From NCBI GenBank assembly GCA_963575645.1, contig OY754470.1, positions 46,469,201 to 46,533,200 of the forward strand: a stretch of DNA of 64,000 bases. Direction: 5' to 3'. The notes under the pieces were generated by a model. The model saw only the letters and a program-made list of their open reading frames with translations, searched no databases and was not told the DNA's origin. This document shows, piece by piece, positions 1-10,209 of this stretch. Positions within the stretch are counted from its first letter, which is position 1. Every line of letters starts with the position of its first letter. Position numbers and translations under genes: made by a program. The stretch is from Xanthostigma xanthostigma. Its lineage: Eukaryota > Arthropoda > Insecta > Raphidioptera > Raphidiidae.

Positions 1-54
1 TAATTTAGCATGGGATAAACGACGTTCTTACTCAAACATGGATAGCTGGTAGAA

Positions 55-328
55 ATTTTTTTTTTTATTTTTGATAGCAGCATTTTATAGAGAATTAAAT
101 TTCCCACAAAAAAGGTCCTTAGTACTAAATCCGTGAATTCATTATTTTCAAAGATATATTCGTTTAAACACTAGTTAATTAAATGAAATCAGATTTTTGA
201 TGATAATGTCTAAACGAACATATCTTTGAAAATAATGAATTCACGGATTTAGTACTAAGGAACCTTTTTTGTGGGAAATTTAATTCTCTACAATGTGCTA
301 CTATCAAAATTAAAAAAAAAAAATTTGA
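55..328. repeat. Fold-back element
   Basis: Two arms of roughly 110 bases (about 55-166 and 208-328) are near-perfect reverse complements, separated by about 40 bases. Both contain the string TTAGTACTAAATCCGTGAAT or its complement. No coding potential is seen. It is most likely a MITE or fold-back transposon; no target-site duplication was identified. Confidence 0.8.
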
Positions 329-439
329 AAAGTAGTTTGACCCTGCAGGCCATCCCTGTAACTTCCCGCTATTTTCGAGTTCAAAACGCTCAAAAATATG
401 TCAAATATAGCAAGAAGTTTATTTTTTAGCTCTTCGAGC

Positions 440-1020
440 TCAAAAAAAAAACACTTTGTTACGAAATTTTCGTTCACGATATCTCATGAACAAATGAAGC
501 GATTTTGATGCGATTTGCGGCAGTCGACGCAATTTTTTAACCTTAAAAAGTAATTTTATACAGAAAAATCGATCTCATAGGAATTTTACGAGAAATTTAA
601 AAAAAAACACTTTTTAAAAATTTTTCGTTCACGATATCTCGTGAACAAATGAGCCGATTTTGATGCGGTTTGCTGCAATCGACGCAGTTTTTTTAACCTA
701 AGAAAGTAAATTATTACAAAAAAATCGATTTGATAAGAATTTTACGAGTAATTTTAAAAAATTACTTTTTTCCTAATTTTTCGTTCACGTTATCTCATGA
801 ACAAATGAACCAATTTTGATATGGTTTGCGGCGATCGACGCAGTTTTTTTAGCTTAAGAAAGTAATTTATTACAAAAAAATCAATCTGATAACAATTTTA
901 AGAGTCATTTTAAAAAAACACTTTTTTACGATTTTTTCGTTCACGGTTTCTCGTGAACAAATGAACCGATTTTGATGCGGTTTGCGGAAATCGACGCAGT
1001 TTGTTAAGGAGAAGAGCTGA
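440..1020. repeat. Tandem array, about 156-bp period, four units
   Basis: The phrase CGTTCACGATATCTC and variants begin at 471, 626, 782 and 938, a spacing of 155-156 bases. Each unit then reads GAACAAATGA, a GATTTTGATG core and a TCGACGCA box before an A/T-rich tail. Units differ from each other by substitutions and small indels, so the array is not very young. It lies inside the TTCCCG-ended element. Confidence 0.8.
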
Positions 1021-1232
1021 TTAGTTTTTGGAATTAATCGGTTTAGTAGTTTAGAAAATTTTTTACAAAAACAAATTTTTAAAAATTTTTGAAACTTGTT
1101 TTTTTAAGATTTCTCAAAATTTTTTGGGCCGAATCGTTTCAAATTTTCAGGAAGTCTAAGTTCACCAAGATCACGTCAGATGCCGCAAACCACGTTTCAG
1201 TCGGACACTCCGTTCAAAAGATATAAAAGGTT

Positions 1233-1235
<3 letters not shown>

Positions 1236-1272
<37 letters not shown>

Positions 1273-1276
1273 TCCA
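1236..1276. repeat. (CA)n microsatellite
   Basis: A short run of CA dinucleotides is flanked by imperfect CATA repeats. It sits inside the TTCCCG-ended element. Confidence 0.9.
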
Positions 1277-1541
1277 TACATACAGCCCTACGGACATCAT
1301 CGCCAAAATAGTTTCAATAGCTTCCTAGGACCCCAAAACGTCGAGATCTGGCGAAAACTCGATTTTCGAAAATCGGGGTGAAACCAATAACTTCCCGATT
1401 TTTGAAAAAAAAAAAATTTTTTTTTTTTTTTTTTAAAGCGGGAAGTTAAAAATGTTTGAAAGCTGAAATTGTTGGAGAATTTTTTTAGGTCTAATGCTAA
1501 ATCATTAGTCAATGGAACCCTAATATTTAACTATTACGTAG

Positions 1542-1976
1542 CCAAAACGATTCGCTAAAGAAACGCAGTACATAGAAAAAGATGAAGCGCGAGGAGAAGG
1601 TGGTAGTGAACAAACCGATGTCGTAGAAGAGGGTGCTTTCAAAGGATATTCCCAATTTACGACAGAAACTGAAGAATCCATTATGATGGCAAACTACATG
1701 TTCAAAGATGGTAGTGATATGTTCCGAGACTATGGTAGGTTCGATGAAGAACTATATTTCCCGATGGGCGGTGAAGGGTACGATTTCATGGATTGGCATG
1801 TCAAAAAATATTATCCCCGTTTTGCTATCAAACGTGGACCGAAAGAAAAATTAGTAAACATAGAAAGTGACGATGGAGAATCGAAACTTGTAGAAACTTC
1901 GTATTATGAAGACTATACTATCGAAGACACTTCCAAATCTGAACAAGTTACTGACGCTACTATTTTAAATCAATGA
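1542..1976 (+). CDS. Terminal coding exon of an unrecognised gene (partial)
   Basis: An open frame runs from directly after a plausible acceptor (TATTACGTAG) to a TGA at 1974-1976, about 144 codons. An in-frame TAG at 1539-1541 is part of that acceptor, so the frame must enter here from an upstream exon lying outside the window. A Met at 1683 is internal rather than a likely start, because the frame stays open for 47 codons before it with the same composition. The product is acidic, Tyr- and Glu-rich, with a charged Ser/Thr/Glu tail; no transmembrane segment or known motif was recognised. An AATAAA follows about 125 bases after the stop. Alternatively it could be a retained pseudo-exon, but frame length and sharp borders favour a real gene end. 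Confidence 0.55.
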   Translation, partial: PKRFAKETQYIEKDEARGEGGSEQTDVVEEGAFKGYSQFTTETEESIMMANYMFKDGSDMFRDYGRFDEELYFPMGGEGYDFMDWHVKKYYPRFAIKRGPKEKLVNIESDDGESKLVETSYYEDYTIEDTSKSEQVTDATILNQ

Positions 1977-2101
1977 ATTTTATATACAGTTTAAATATTT
2001 ATCAAAATTTGAATTGGTTAAATCAAAATTCAAACTCCGATAATTGTTTTATTTGTATATACATTGCGTATTTATTTCATGTTTTTAAAATATATTTTGT
2101 T

Positions 2102-2107
2102 AATAAA
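2102..2107 (+). terminator. Polyadenylation signal AATAAA
   Basis: A canonical hexamer about 125 bases downstream of the stop of the terminal exon at 1542-1976, in an A/T-rich context. Confidence 0.45.
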
Positions 2108-2197
2108 AACACCGCATATTTAATACATTATTTAAAATGCGTTCCTTGCATATCAAACTAGAATAGTAGGTATAATTTTATTATTGCAATAACTTGC

Positions 2198-3302
2198 TAG
2201 TGATGTCGATTATCGTTACTTTTAAGTATTCGTTACTAGTGATGCCACGAATAGTGATTTTGCCGAATACCGAATATTCGGCCATGTTCTCGGCCGAAGC
2301 GCCGAATATTCGGCGGCCGAATGTTCGGCTAATTATTTGTACATTTCGCGGGTGACAGGTTACGACTTGTCCCATTACGGAGCGTGCGGTAGCAACGCTG
2401 CGGGCGTATTTGTTTCATTTGCGCAACTAGACCGTGTCACGACACGCATTATTTGTTCATTGTTACATCAAATTGTGTTATTAATACTCCTTATTACTAA
2501 AAAATATCACTGTTTGGTCACTAAAAGCTTTACAAAATTATACTATTTAAGAAAAAAATCGCATATTTTTGAGTAATATGTGCGTTTTTCCCCATGATTT
2601 GATATTCGGTATTCGGCCGAATAGTACGCAACATTCGGCCGAATACCGAATATTAAAAAAAGTAGCCGAATAGGCCGAATACCGAATAGTAGCCAAATAT
2701 TTGTGGCATCTCTATTCGTTACTACTCGGTACTTTGGTATTAAGTAATCATTTCAACTACTCGTTACTTTGATTACTTAGGTTACATACTAGTGATGCCG
2801 ATTATCGTTACTTTTATGTATTCGTGACAACTATAGGTACTTGGGTATTAAGTAATCGTTTCAACTACTGGTTACTTTGATTACTTAAGTTACATACATA
2901 AAATGTAGTACGTAGTGTCTGAACCAACAAATAATTAATTATTGCGTATAAAAACGTACTGAATAAAATAAATATCGACACGAGACGATTACTGACCGCG
3001 AAATACCAACATCAACAATACAATAATACACAATTAATTTTGCTAAGGGCTATTGATATCGGCGGCATATTTATATTATACGTATCAGCGGCTCCTTTGT
3101 AGTGCTCCGAAATCTTAAGGTTCGCAGGAACTCAATGAATATCCTTATACTCGCATAATAAAATAATCAATAGTAATCAATAATCAATAGTAATCATTCA
3201 AGTAAAAGTAACGATTTATTTTTCAAATCGGTAATCGTTACTTCGGGTATTCTAGAGTAACGAGTAGTTTCGTATCGTATCGTTACTTTGTCAACATCTC
3301 TA
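2198..3302. mobile_element. hAT-type element with 8-bp TSD, hosting a second hAT
   Basis: The element begins TAGTGATGTCGA and ends CAACATCTCTA, and it is bracketed by a perfect 8-bp duplication TAACTTGC (2190-2197 and 3303-3310). The short terminal inverted repeat and the 8-bp TSD are hAT hallmarks. Its end segment is repeated inside: 2198-2236 plus 2715-2791 match 2792-2903, a tandem copy of the terminus. No transposase frame is visible, so it is non-autonomous. A second hAT interrupts it at 2237-2714. Confidence 0.85.
2237..2714. mobile_element. Nested hAT MITE with TTCGTTAC TSD
   Basis: Ends TAGTGATGCCACGAATA and its near-complement TATTTGTGGCATCTCTA are flanked by the perfect 8-bp duplication TTCGTTAC (2229-2236 and 2715-2722). 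The interior is rich in GCCGAATA / TATTCGGC palindromic blocks near both ends. It inserted into the older hAT at 2198-3302. No transposase is encoded. Confidence 0.87.
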
Positions 3303-3721
3303 TAACTTGCGTGCAAAAACATATTGTTGTGTCTTAGTTACTTTTTGAGGGAAGATATCTTTAGCTTTTCTATTAATTTTCTTGAAACGCCTTAATTTTG
3401 AAAGAAAGAGTTACAACAATCTTTATTTGCTAATTGTGCCTGAAGAATTATAATTATTTTTAATTCCAAGGTTTAACTCTTTTTTCACTTTATAATATAA
3501 ATGCACAGTTTTGTTGCACTATGGTGGATTATTAAAACTGACTCGTCTCTTTTACCAAAAATAATTAATCATAGGCAGCTTTTCCCTGTGAATATATTTT
3601 TGCGCGCCTTGGAAAAAATGCAATTATAATGCGGAGAATTATTGAAAGTATCATTTGAATTTTCAGTTTATCATTAAAAATAATTATACATTAAAAATAT
3701 GCATTAAATAACTCAGATAGT

Positions 3722-4689
3722 CAGGAGTGGATTTCGACCAACGCTTGCGAGGCCAGGCCGGCAAATTTTTAAAGGCTTCTTCAACTGAAAAAAGTTGAGA
3801 CCCAGTTTTACAATGTGAGTTTAAACCAGTTTAAAATTAAACTTAGTTTTTATTACTTTTTTGTATCAGTCGTACAGCCCTAACGGCTCTAATGATTTTA
3901 AAAAACATTTTTACGTTCGATTCCTTGCGAGAGCTAGTTGTGCCTGACTTCGTCCGAGTTTTCAATTTTAAAATGATTCATTTCGTTTAATTCAACAGTA
4001 ATTTCCAAAAGCGACTTGTCAGGTACTGTTTAATTCTATTAGATGAACAGAGATAGCAAACCGACACGAAGCAGGCGTAGTTTTTGTATAAAATTCAAAT
4101 GAAATGCAATATGGCGGTTTTTTTTTTTAATTCTGGTTCAGCCAAAACCTAGTGTTATATGTTATACGTGCGTTTTAATAAGGATTAATTGTTGAATAAA
4201 ATGGGTAAAAAGCTATCAAATCGGAAGTGCTGTGTTGTAACTTGTAAAGATACACCAACTAAACATCCAGAATTACAATTCTACAGTTTTCCTGGATTTT
4301 TTATGAATATTAGAGAGGGGAAAAAATGGACTGCAGCAGTACGTCGTCAAGGGTAATTAAATTTTATTTTACGTCTGTAATCATTATTAAATACAATGAC
4401 AAATGTCATAATTGTTATTTTGTTAACAAAAATAAGATTTAAAAAATTTTGAAATAAAAAATGTATATCATTTAAGTACTTTTTTACTGACATTGAGCGT
4501 AATTTTTTTTTATAATTAAGAATAACGCTGGTTTCCATGGGTTTGTAAGTTTTGAGTGAACCAGATTTTAAAAAATCAAACACGAGATGGCGCAAATATT
4601 GCATATCAAAGATACTTTTCTAGCGTATAATAAAAATGGCGCAACAATCTTCGGTGTCTAGGAAATAATTTGAGTCAAATCCGCTCCTG
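3722..4689 (+). mobile_element. DNA transposon remnant carrying a THAP exon
   Basis: The ends CAGGAGTGGATTT (3722) and AAATCCGCTCCTG (to 4689) are inverted repeats matching 12 of 13. Inside lies a THAP-type zinc-finger exon at 4201-4356. A further inner inverted repeat pairs the segment just upstream of that exon (about 4103-4140) with about 4555-4605. Flanking duplications are not clear. THAP DNA-binding domains occur at the N-terminus of P-element-type transposases, so a P-like or other THAP-bearing transposon is the leading guess. Confidence 0.55.
4201..4356 (+). pseudogene. THAP zinc-finger domain, first-exon fragment
   Basis: The frame starts at ATG 4201 and gives 51 residues before a TAA. 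It has the opening of a THAP (C2CH) domain: a Cys pair (CCVVTCKD), a run of polar residues, the FYSFPG block and a KKW motif near residue 43. The second Cys/His pair of the domain is absent. A GTAATT donor-like site at 4353 would let it splice on, which fits a first exon. A second damaged copy lies at 20450-20595. It could be a remnant of a THAP transposase or of a domesticated gene; position inside inverted ends favours a transposon. Confidence 0.55.
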
Positions 4690-5739
4690 TTGGTAGCTAA
4701 TCATCATCATCAATGGCCAAACTGGTCTTAGACTTTGATAATCGTTCATTAAATAAACCTTATCTTTTATAATCGCAGTTTGGTTGTTGTAAATGAATAC
4801 TAAGTTCATTTACGAAACGTTTAATTAAACGAAACACCGATCTTACGCAATAATTATTAATAGCGATGTTTTGCAGCTCCCCCCCCATTCCGCGTGCATA
4901 TATACAATCACAGTAATTATTATTGCATGCCCCGGCTACAGCTATGTACCTACCTCTTGTAATATGTGCCAATTTAACTGTTCTAGAATTTCAATTAGGT
5001 CTTTCCATCCCGAAATGTCGAAATCCCGATTGATTCGTTCTTCGTGGTCGAGATGGCATTCCTGTAATACCGATATTCACACAGAACTCGGATTGCAGTG
5101 ATTGGTCATTGGTCAATCATATTTGAAATTGCCGCTCTATATTTAAACTTTCTTCAAATTTCAAAACTATCATAAAAAACGTTTTCTGTAATTTCACCTT
5201 GTTAAGTATGCCTAGTATACAGATGAGTCAAAAATAGAAGCCGAAAAAAATGATCATTTCTAATGAGTTTAAAAATAATATGAAAGAAATCGGCAGGTTA
5301 ATTTTCGAGAATCAAAAAATTGTACCCGCCACTGGCAAATTAAATTTCGTGTATGCGCAGTTAAAAGATCGATTAAATACAAATCTTTCTCATTGATTAT
5401 GTAACAGCTAATAAATTTGGAAAAAATGCTTAAGTTTACAATCAGTTATTATCGATTGCTCTGCTGTGTTGTTCATAAAACAGTATGGCACATTTTACAA
5501 ATATAAAAGATTTATGGTTACGTTTTTTAGGACATAGTGTTCCTAAAGCAAGCATTTTTAATAAAACTGCGACATTTGTGAGTTAGTGAATTTGTGAGTT
5601 CCATTGTTTAACAAAGTTTGTAAAGTTCTGGGTGAGTACATGCCATTTTTTATTACTTTTTCTTTTATTTTTGCGTTCGTTTTGAAACAATAAACCAGGT
5701 TAAAATACTATACAGGTCAAAGTTTGGACAATGTTTTCA
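4690..5739. other. Stretch without recognised genes
   Basis: A/T-rich sequence with no supported exon. A GTGAGT donor-like site near 5632 follows a short purine-rich stretch, but no open frame supports an exon there. A C-run at 4879-4886 is the only simple repeat noted. Confidence 0.4.
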
Positions 5740-5985
5740 TTTATACTAATACATATTATAAAGAAGTAAAGCTTGTAAGTTTGGATGTAGGAAATGTTCT
5801 CTGAAACTATTCATCCGATTTCAAAAACATTTTCACCAATATTTAGAATGGACCTTCAAGAGGGATATAGGCTATATAGATTATCGCGTTTTCGTGGAGA
5901 CCAATTTTGCAACGTAAGTCAACGAAAAAACGGCGGCATTTTACAAATTCGGGCGAAGCAGAACCGGGCCACTTGTATTTTATTA
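5740..5985 (-). repeat. LINE/SINE-tail repeat, copy 1
   Basis: Read on the minus strand, it contains a GGCCCGGTTCTGCTTCGCCC start, a TTTTTTCGTTGACTTACGTT core and a GGATGAATAGTTTCAGAGA box, ending near TATTAGTATA-type sequence. Other copies are at 16994-17225 and 27455-27700 (plus) and 23455-23545 (minus, partial). Such tails are characteristic of dispersed LINE/SINE 3-prime ends in insect genomes; the family name was not established. Confidence 0.7.
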
Positions 5986-5999
5986 TAAAAAATACGGAG

Positions 6000-6568
6000 G
6001 CATTTTAGAAAAACTGAATTAGAAAAAGTAGAGCGCCGCTGTGAGGATGGATTCAATTCTCAAGATGCTGGATAGTTGAGCATTTACTTAATTGCTTTAG
6101 TTATGCAATTATTTATCTAATTGTAAGTCGCTCGAAGGTTTGGATCAGACTACAAAAATGTAAGCACACGCATGGCTCAGCCAAGCCGTCAGCAAACCAA
6201 CTATAAAATATTATGCGAGTTGAACAATTATGCATTTTATTTTTTGATCTGAACATCCCTGATATGCACATTGCACAATTATGTCGGGATTTTTATTACA
6301 ATTAATGGTTGCTTCAGTTGGCTAGCGTGATAGAAAATAAAAATGTTCAAACAACGGCAATATATTGAGTCTTATACATAAACACAAAAATTACAAAACT
6401 TTTTAGCAAATGCGGGACGAATCTTAGTTGTCGCATATTTTTGTAACTCCAGAATAAAAATACTACACTTTAAAACATCTTCTTCAAAGTTTTATGGTTA
6501 TCAAAAGTTCCGCCATTCCTATTTTCAGTCTCCTAGTCTAGTTAGCGGAAGTTTATGGTTAAGAAGAC
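6000..6568. other. Stretch without recognised genes
   Basis: No supported exon. The sequence is A/T-rich and leads into the 255-bp tandem array at 6569. Confidence 0.4.
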
Positions 6569-7333
6569 TATGTATAACTATCGTACCAGATATAGTCAGA
6601 GTGCCCGTCGGCAAAAATTTTATTGATACATACTCTCCCCAAACTTTGCATAGGGCTTCATTAGACCTTATTTCCTCTATGACTTTTCTTGATTTTGGGG
6701 CGTTTTCCCTCTAAATTTTCCGAAAGATGTCGTTTTGACGACATGTAAAAATTTATAGATACTGTTTGTTTTTTTAATTGAATGGCTTAAAAGCTTCAAC
6801 CAAAACGCTAAAATAATGTTCTCTATGTATAACTATCGTACCAGATATAGTCAGAGTGCCCGTCGGCAAAAATTTTATTGATACATACTCTCCCCAAACT
6901 TTGTATAGGGCTTCATTAGACCTTATTTCCTCTATGACTTTTCTTGATTTTGGGGCGTTTTCCCTCTAAATTTTCCGAAAGATGTCGTTTTGACGACATG
7001 TAAAAATTTATAGATACTGTTTGTTTTTTTAATTGAATGGCTTAAAAGCTTCAACCAAAACGCTAAAATAATGTTCTCTATGTATAACTATCGTACCAGA
7101 TATAGTCAGAGTGCCCGTCGGCAAAAATTTTATTGATACATACTCTCCCCAAACTTTGTATAGGGCTTCATTAGACCTTATTTCCTCTATGACTTTTCTT
7201 GATTTTGGGGCGCTTTCCCTCTAAATTTTCCGAAAGATGTCGTTTTGACGACATGTAAAAATTTATAGATACTGTTTGTTTTTTTAATTGAATGGCTTAA
7301 AAGCTTCAACCAAAACGCTAAAATAATGTTCTC
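6569..7333. repeat. Tandem triplication of a 255-bp unit
   Basis: Units start at 6569, 6824 and 7079, each exactly 255 bases, beginning TATGTATAACTATCGTACCA. They are almost identical; a few single-base differences were seen (for example GCATAGGGC against GTATAGGGC, and GGCGTTTTCC against GGCGCTTTCC). No long frame runs through the units. Each unit includes a short self-complementary block around GTCGTTTTGACGAC. Confidence 0.93.
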
Positions 7334-7520
7334 TGACAAATAACATGAACCATTTAAAATGTCTGACACCTCGAATATGGGCGACATATTCGAGGAAAAC
7401 GCCACAAAGTCAAGAAAAGTCATAGAGGAAATAGGTGTCAGACTAGGTCTAATGAAGCCCTATACAAAGTTTGAGGAGAGTATGTATCAATAAAATTTTT
7501 GCCGATGGGCACTCTGGCTA
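7334..7520. repeat. Inverted partial copy capping the 255-bp array
   Basis: The segment about 7435-7516 is the reverse complement of the first 115 bases of the array unit. Just before it, GTCTGACACCT pairs with AGGTGTCAGAC, enclosing a perfect 11-bp hairpin CCTCGAATATG / CATATTCGAGG. Array plus inverted cap therefore behave like one terminal-inverted-repeat element with an internal tandem expansion. Confidence 0.75.
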
Positions 7521-7732
7521 ATATCCCACAAATCTTGTGAAAATTTCGTATGGTGAATTCACCATATTATGAAATCTTTACGTATGGTGAGCTCTCAGCA
7601 CACCACAGTTCTTCCGCCGCGTAACCATAAGTCTTAACCCTTCTTTAAAAAAATCAGTTTTCTAACTAGCCTCGGAGATAGAAGGGGGGTCTAAAAGGGC
7701 TCGGAATGGTTCGTGTAACAGTGCGTTACGAG

Positions 7733-8452
7733 CAGGGTCGGATTAATCTATAAGCAAAGTAAGCAATTGCTTAGGTCATCAAGAAGCACAACTCAGAAAT
7801 AAAAAGTACCTCACTAGACCGTGTCAACGTTTTTTTTTTCGTTTTGTCATGTTCTCAAAAATTTGTTCTACTGATATGTGTTTAGAAGTATAAAAGTTAA
7901 AAATTATAATTTTTTGGAGAAAATGAAAACGAAAAAAACATTATTTCTTATAAGGGTTCAATTTTTTTAATTTTAAAGTTTTGAAACTTGTTTCTATTAA
8001 TTGTATAAAAATGTCTAAGGTCCGATTTTATAGACAGCCAAATTTTCAATGAGAGCATTGATTGTAAATTCATTTTGACGTGATAACGTCTTATAAATTG
8101 ATGAAACACCGGCTGCATGCACGAAAAAGTGTAACGTTCCGAAAAGTGTCACGTTCCGCCTGACCCTGACAAGCGAGAGCGCAGTATAAGCGATAGAGAG
8201 TCGGTAAAAATATAGTTTGACAGCTACTAAAATTTATGTTATGTATTATTAAATATGATATTGGAGCGGAATACGTTATCACGTAAACTATCGTCCGTAA
8301 ACCGACTTTACAGACAACCATTTTTTTTTTAAATCTATGCTTTTTAACTTTTTTCTATTAATTTGAATTTTTTTTATAAACTGAACATATTATAGATGAG
8401 GGCCCATAAGCAAGAAATGCTTAGGGCGTCAAGGAGTCTTAATCCGGCACTG
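7733..8452. mobile_element. hAT-type MITE, copy 1 (interrupted)
   Basis: Starts CAGGGTCGGATTAA and ends TTAATCCGGCACTG, close to perfect terminal inverted repeats. The flanks GTTACGAG and GTTTCGTG match at 6 of 8 bases, a decayed 8-bp TSD. A sister copy is at 20836-21348. Compared with it, this copy holds an extra insertion of about 250 bases at about 8072-8320. Confidence 0.85.
8072..8320. mobile_element. Nested insertion with ACGTGATAACGT ends
   Basis: This block is absent from the otherwise collinear MITE at 20836-21348. It begins near TTTTGACGTGATAACGTC and contains the complement GTTATCACGTAAACTATC, followed by a GTAAACCGACTTTACAGACA tail. The same block occurs in the right arm of the large inverted repeat (about 49940-50185) and, shortened, in the left arm (about 46450-46610). 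No coding potential is seen. Confidence 0.75.
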
Positions 8453-8881
8453 GTTTCGTGCACTATGATAAATGTAAATATGTCGTATTGAGTGTGTTAT
8501 CGTGTCGACAGGGTTTGGCACTAGCGGACGAATTTTTTTTTTTTAATCATCTCACCTGTAAGAATCGATTGTTATGCTTCAACAATCGCCATCCATTGGT
8601 CGCGTCGATAGATTTGTTACAGCAATGTAAAGTGACACAAGTTTTTTTTGATATGTTAAACAAACCATTAGAAATGATGTCTCTATTTACTCGTCTATTT
8701 AGTGTCTATATATTATGTTAGGGCCGCACCTGTTACTACTCAATAGTGCCTTCTGTATGCTTTTATACTCTACAGTCTACACATAGTTCAATTCAACATA
8801 AAGTTCTAAACTGCTTGACAAACAGAACCGAACTAATAGAATTCCAGAACTGTATGCATCGTTTCTATCTATATATACCAC

Positions 8882-9480
8882 TAGCGGTCCCGTCCGGTTT
8901 CACCCGGGTGTAAAAGAACGAATGGGGAAGGGAGGAACATGAGTACACACATTCATCTTAGTTTACCGAGATGAATGTTGTGTCCAAATTTCATGATGAT
9001 CGGAGTTACCGTTCAAAATTTTTTGTCGACAAAAAGCAGTATTATACTTTTTTTAACTAATATTTTTTTTTAATTAATTAAATAAAATTAAAATAAATTT
9101 AAATGTAAGCCTTAGAAGAAAGCAATGTAGAAAATAAAAAAAAATAAAAATATATTCGCCCAACGTAGGGCTTGAACCCACGAACCTGATATTGACAGTC
9201 GCATGCTCTACCGATTAAGCCACATGAGGTTGTGTTCTCACAACGCTAATATGAGTATATCTAGTTAGTGCATTTCACCTGAATAGAAGCTTATTTTTGA
9301 GATACATTTTGCAACATTTTTCATTAATGCTCCGCTCCTAATGGCCTAATAGCCTATAGCCTTCCTCGATAAATGGGCTATCCAACAAAAAAAATGGTTT
9401 TCAATTTGAACCAGTAGTTCCTGAGATTAGCGCGTTCAAACAAACAAACAAACTCTTCAGCTTTATATATTAGTATAGAT
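8882..9480 (+). mobile_element. LINE/SINE composite with antisense tRNA-like module
   Basis: On the plus strand it starts ACTAGCGGTCCCGTCCGG, passes through a GATGATCGGAGTTACCGTTC block, then an antisense tRNA-like segment (9157-9229). It ends with a (CAAA)n-like stretch and CTTTATATATTAGTATAGAT. The 3-prime tail type marks it as a retroposon. A relative lies in the opposite orientation at 19505-19850. Confidence 0.7.
9157..9229 (-). pseudogene. tRNA-like module
   Basis: On the minus strand the segment has a D-arm (GGCTTAATCGGTAGAGC), an anticodon-loop-like CTGTCAA and a T-arm GTGGG TTCAAGC CCTAC ending GTTGGGCG. The D and T stems pair well but acceptor and anticodon stems do not. It is a SINE-type tRNA-derived module rather than a working tRNA gene. 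Confidence 0.65.
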
Positions 9481-9485
9481 ATACC

Positions 9486-9890
9486 TTTATTGAGCATAGG
9501 AATAAAATCGCAATCGAACTATTAGGGTGCAAACATAATACCTATACTTCTGTCTTTTTTTACGCCGTAAGCACTGGCGTTTTCAGGAGGACAAAATAAG
9601 CACGGGGGACCCGGCTTAAGAAATTTTTAATTTGCCCCCTCCTGGGCCAAAAGCTGCAGGGTACGCCCATGTTAACGTCATAGAAAAAGACAATTTTTTT
9701 TAAACAGAGATACTTTATTCAGATTGAATGCAAGTACATCAACCAATCCTATCATCGGAGAAATCAGGGAATTACATCGAAGAAAGAGACGCAGATATAT
9801 TTTCGATACGCTTTGTTGCGTTCACTCACCGCACATTGAATAGATAGGCAATGATTCATATAGTTAATTAACAGATATATGGTATATACG
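9486..9890 (-). repeat. Dispersed 400-bp repeat, copy 1
   Basis: This is the reverse complement of 26605-27003, collinear over about 400 bases. One half holds AATAAAGTATCTCTGTTT and could be a solo-LTR or MITE. The other half is bracketed by TGGGCGTACCC and ACTGGCGT-type ends, suggesting a small inserted MITE of about 110 bases. No coding potential is seen. Confidence 0.7.
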
Positions 9891-9953
9891 TGGGATGTTT
9901 GAAATGTTCGTAGCCTAGCCAGAAAAATTAAAGGCTACATTTTTTGTATTTAT

Positions 9954-10195
9954 TTATTTTTCAACATATTCTCCCCCGAGTCCAAAACACTTTTTTAATC
10001 GACCTGGCAACGCTTCTATACCAGCTTTAAAGAGTGTTCATCTAAGCCCTCAAAATATGCAGGAGATCCTGGTCTTTTCCACTGTTTAGACTGTAATTTT
10101 GTCTCTTGACTATAGTGATGCACCCAGGTTTCATCCATGGTTATAAGTCTTCGAATAAATGTTTGTGGATCAGCCTCAAACAGCTCTAGAAATTA
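9954..10195 (-). pseudogene. mariner transposase fragment
   Basis: Read on the minus strand, the frame shows FEADPQTFIRRLITMDETW, then VHHY, QSKQWKRPG and a C-terminal piece with LKKCFGLGG, ending in a stop at 9954-9956. MDETWVHHY is the block around the first catalytic Asp of mariner (DD34D) transposases. The middle of the protein, including the other catalytic residues, is deleted between GSPAYF and the C-terminal end. It is a non-functional relic. The mariner identity is clear from the motif; the subfamily was not determined. Confidence 0.8.
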
Positions 10196-10209
10196 TACGA
10201 GCAAAATGA

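Larger units (their letters stand above)
359..1448. mobile_element. DNA-element-like repeat with TAACTTCCCGCT ends
   Basis: The stretch starts with TAACTTCCCGCT and ends with its near-complement AGCGGGAAGTTA, giving about 12-bp terminal inverted repeats. It holds a four-unit tandem array (about 440-1020), a (CA)n run and long A/T tracts, and no long open frame. A related end with GGGAAGTTAAAA lies near 57590-57670. The superfamily was not recognised. Confidence 0.6.

Noticed and set aside
1683-1976. Met 1683 as the true start of the first gene
   Set aside because: The frame stays open upstream to a splice acceptor at 1541 with the same acidic composition, so an internal Met is more likely.
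6569-7333. CRISPR-like array
   Set aside because: The units are 255 bases with no unique spacers; it is a plain tandem duplication in a eukaryotic context.
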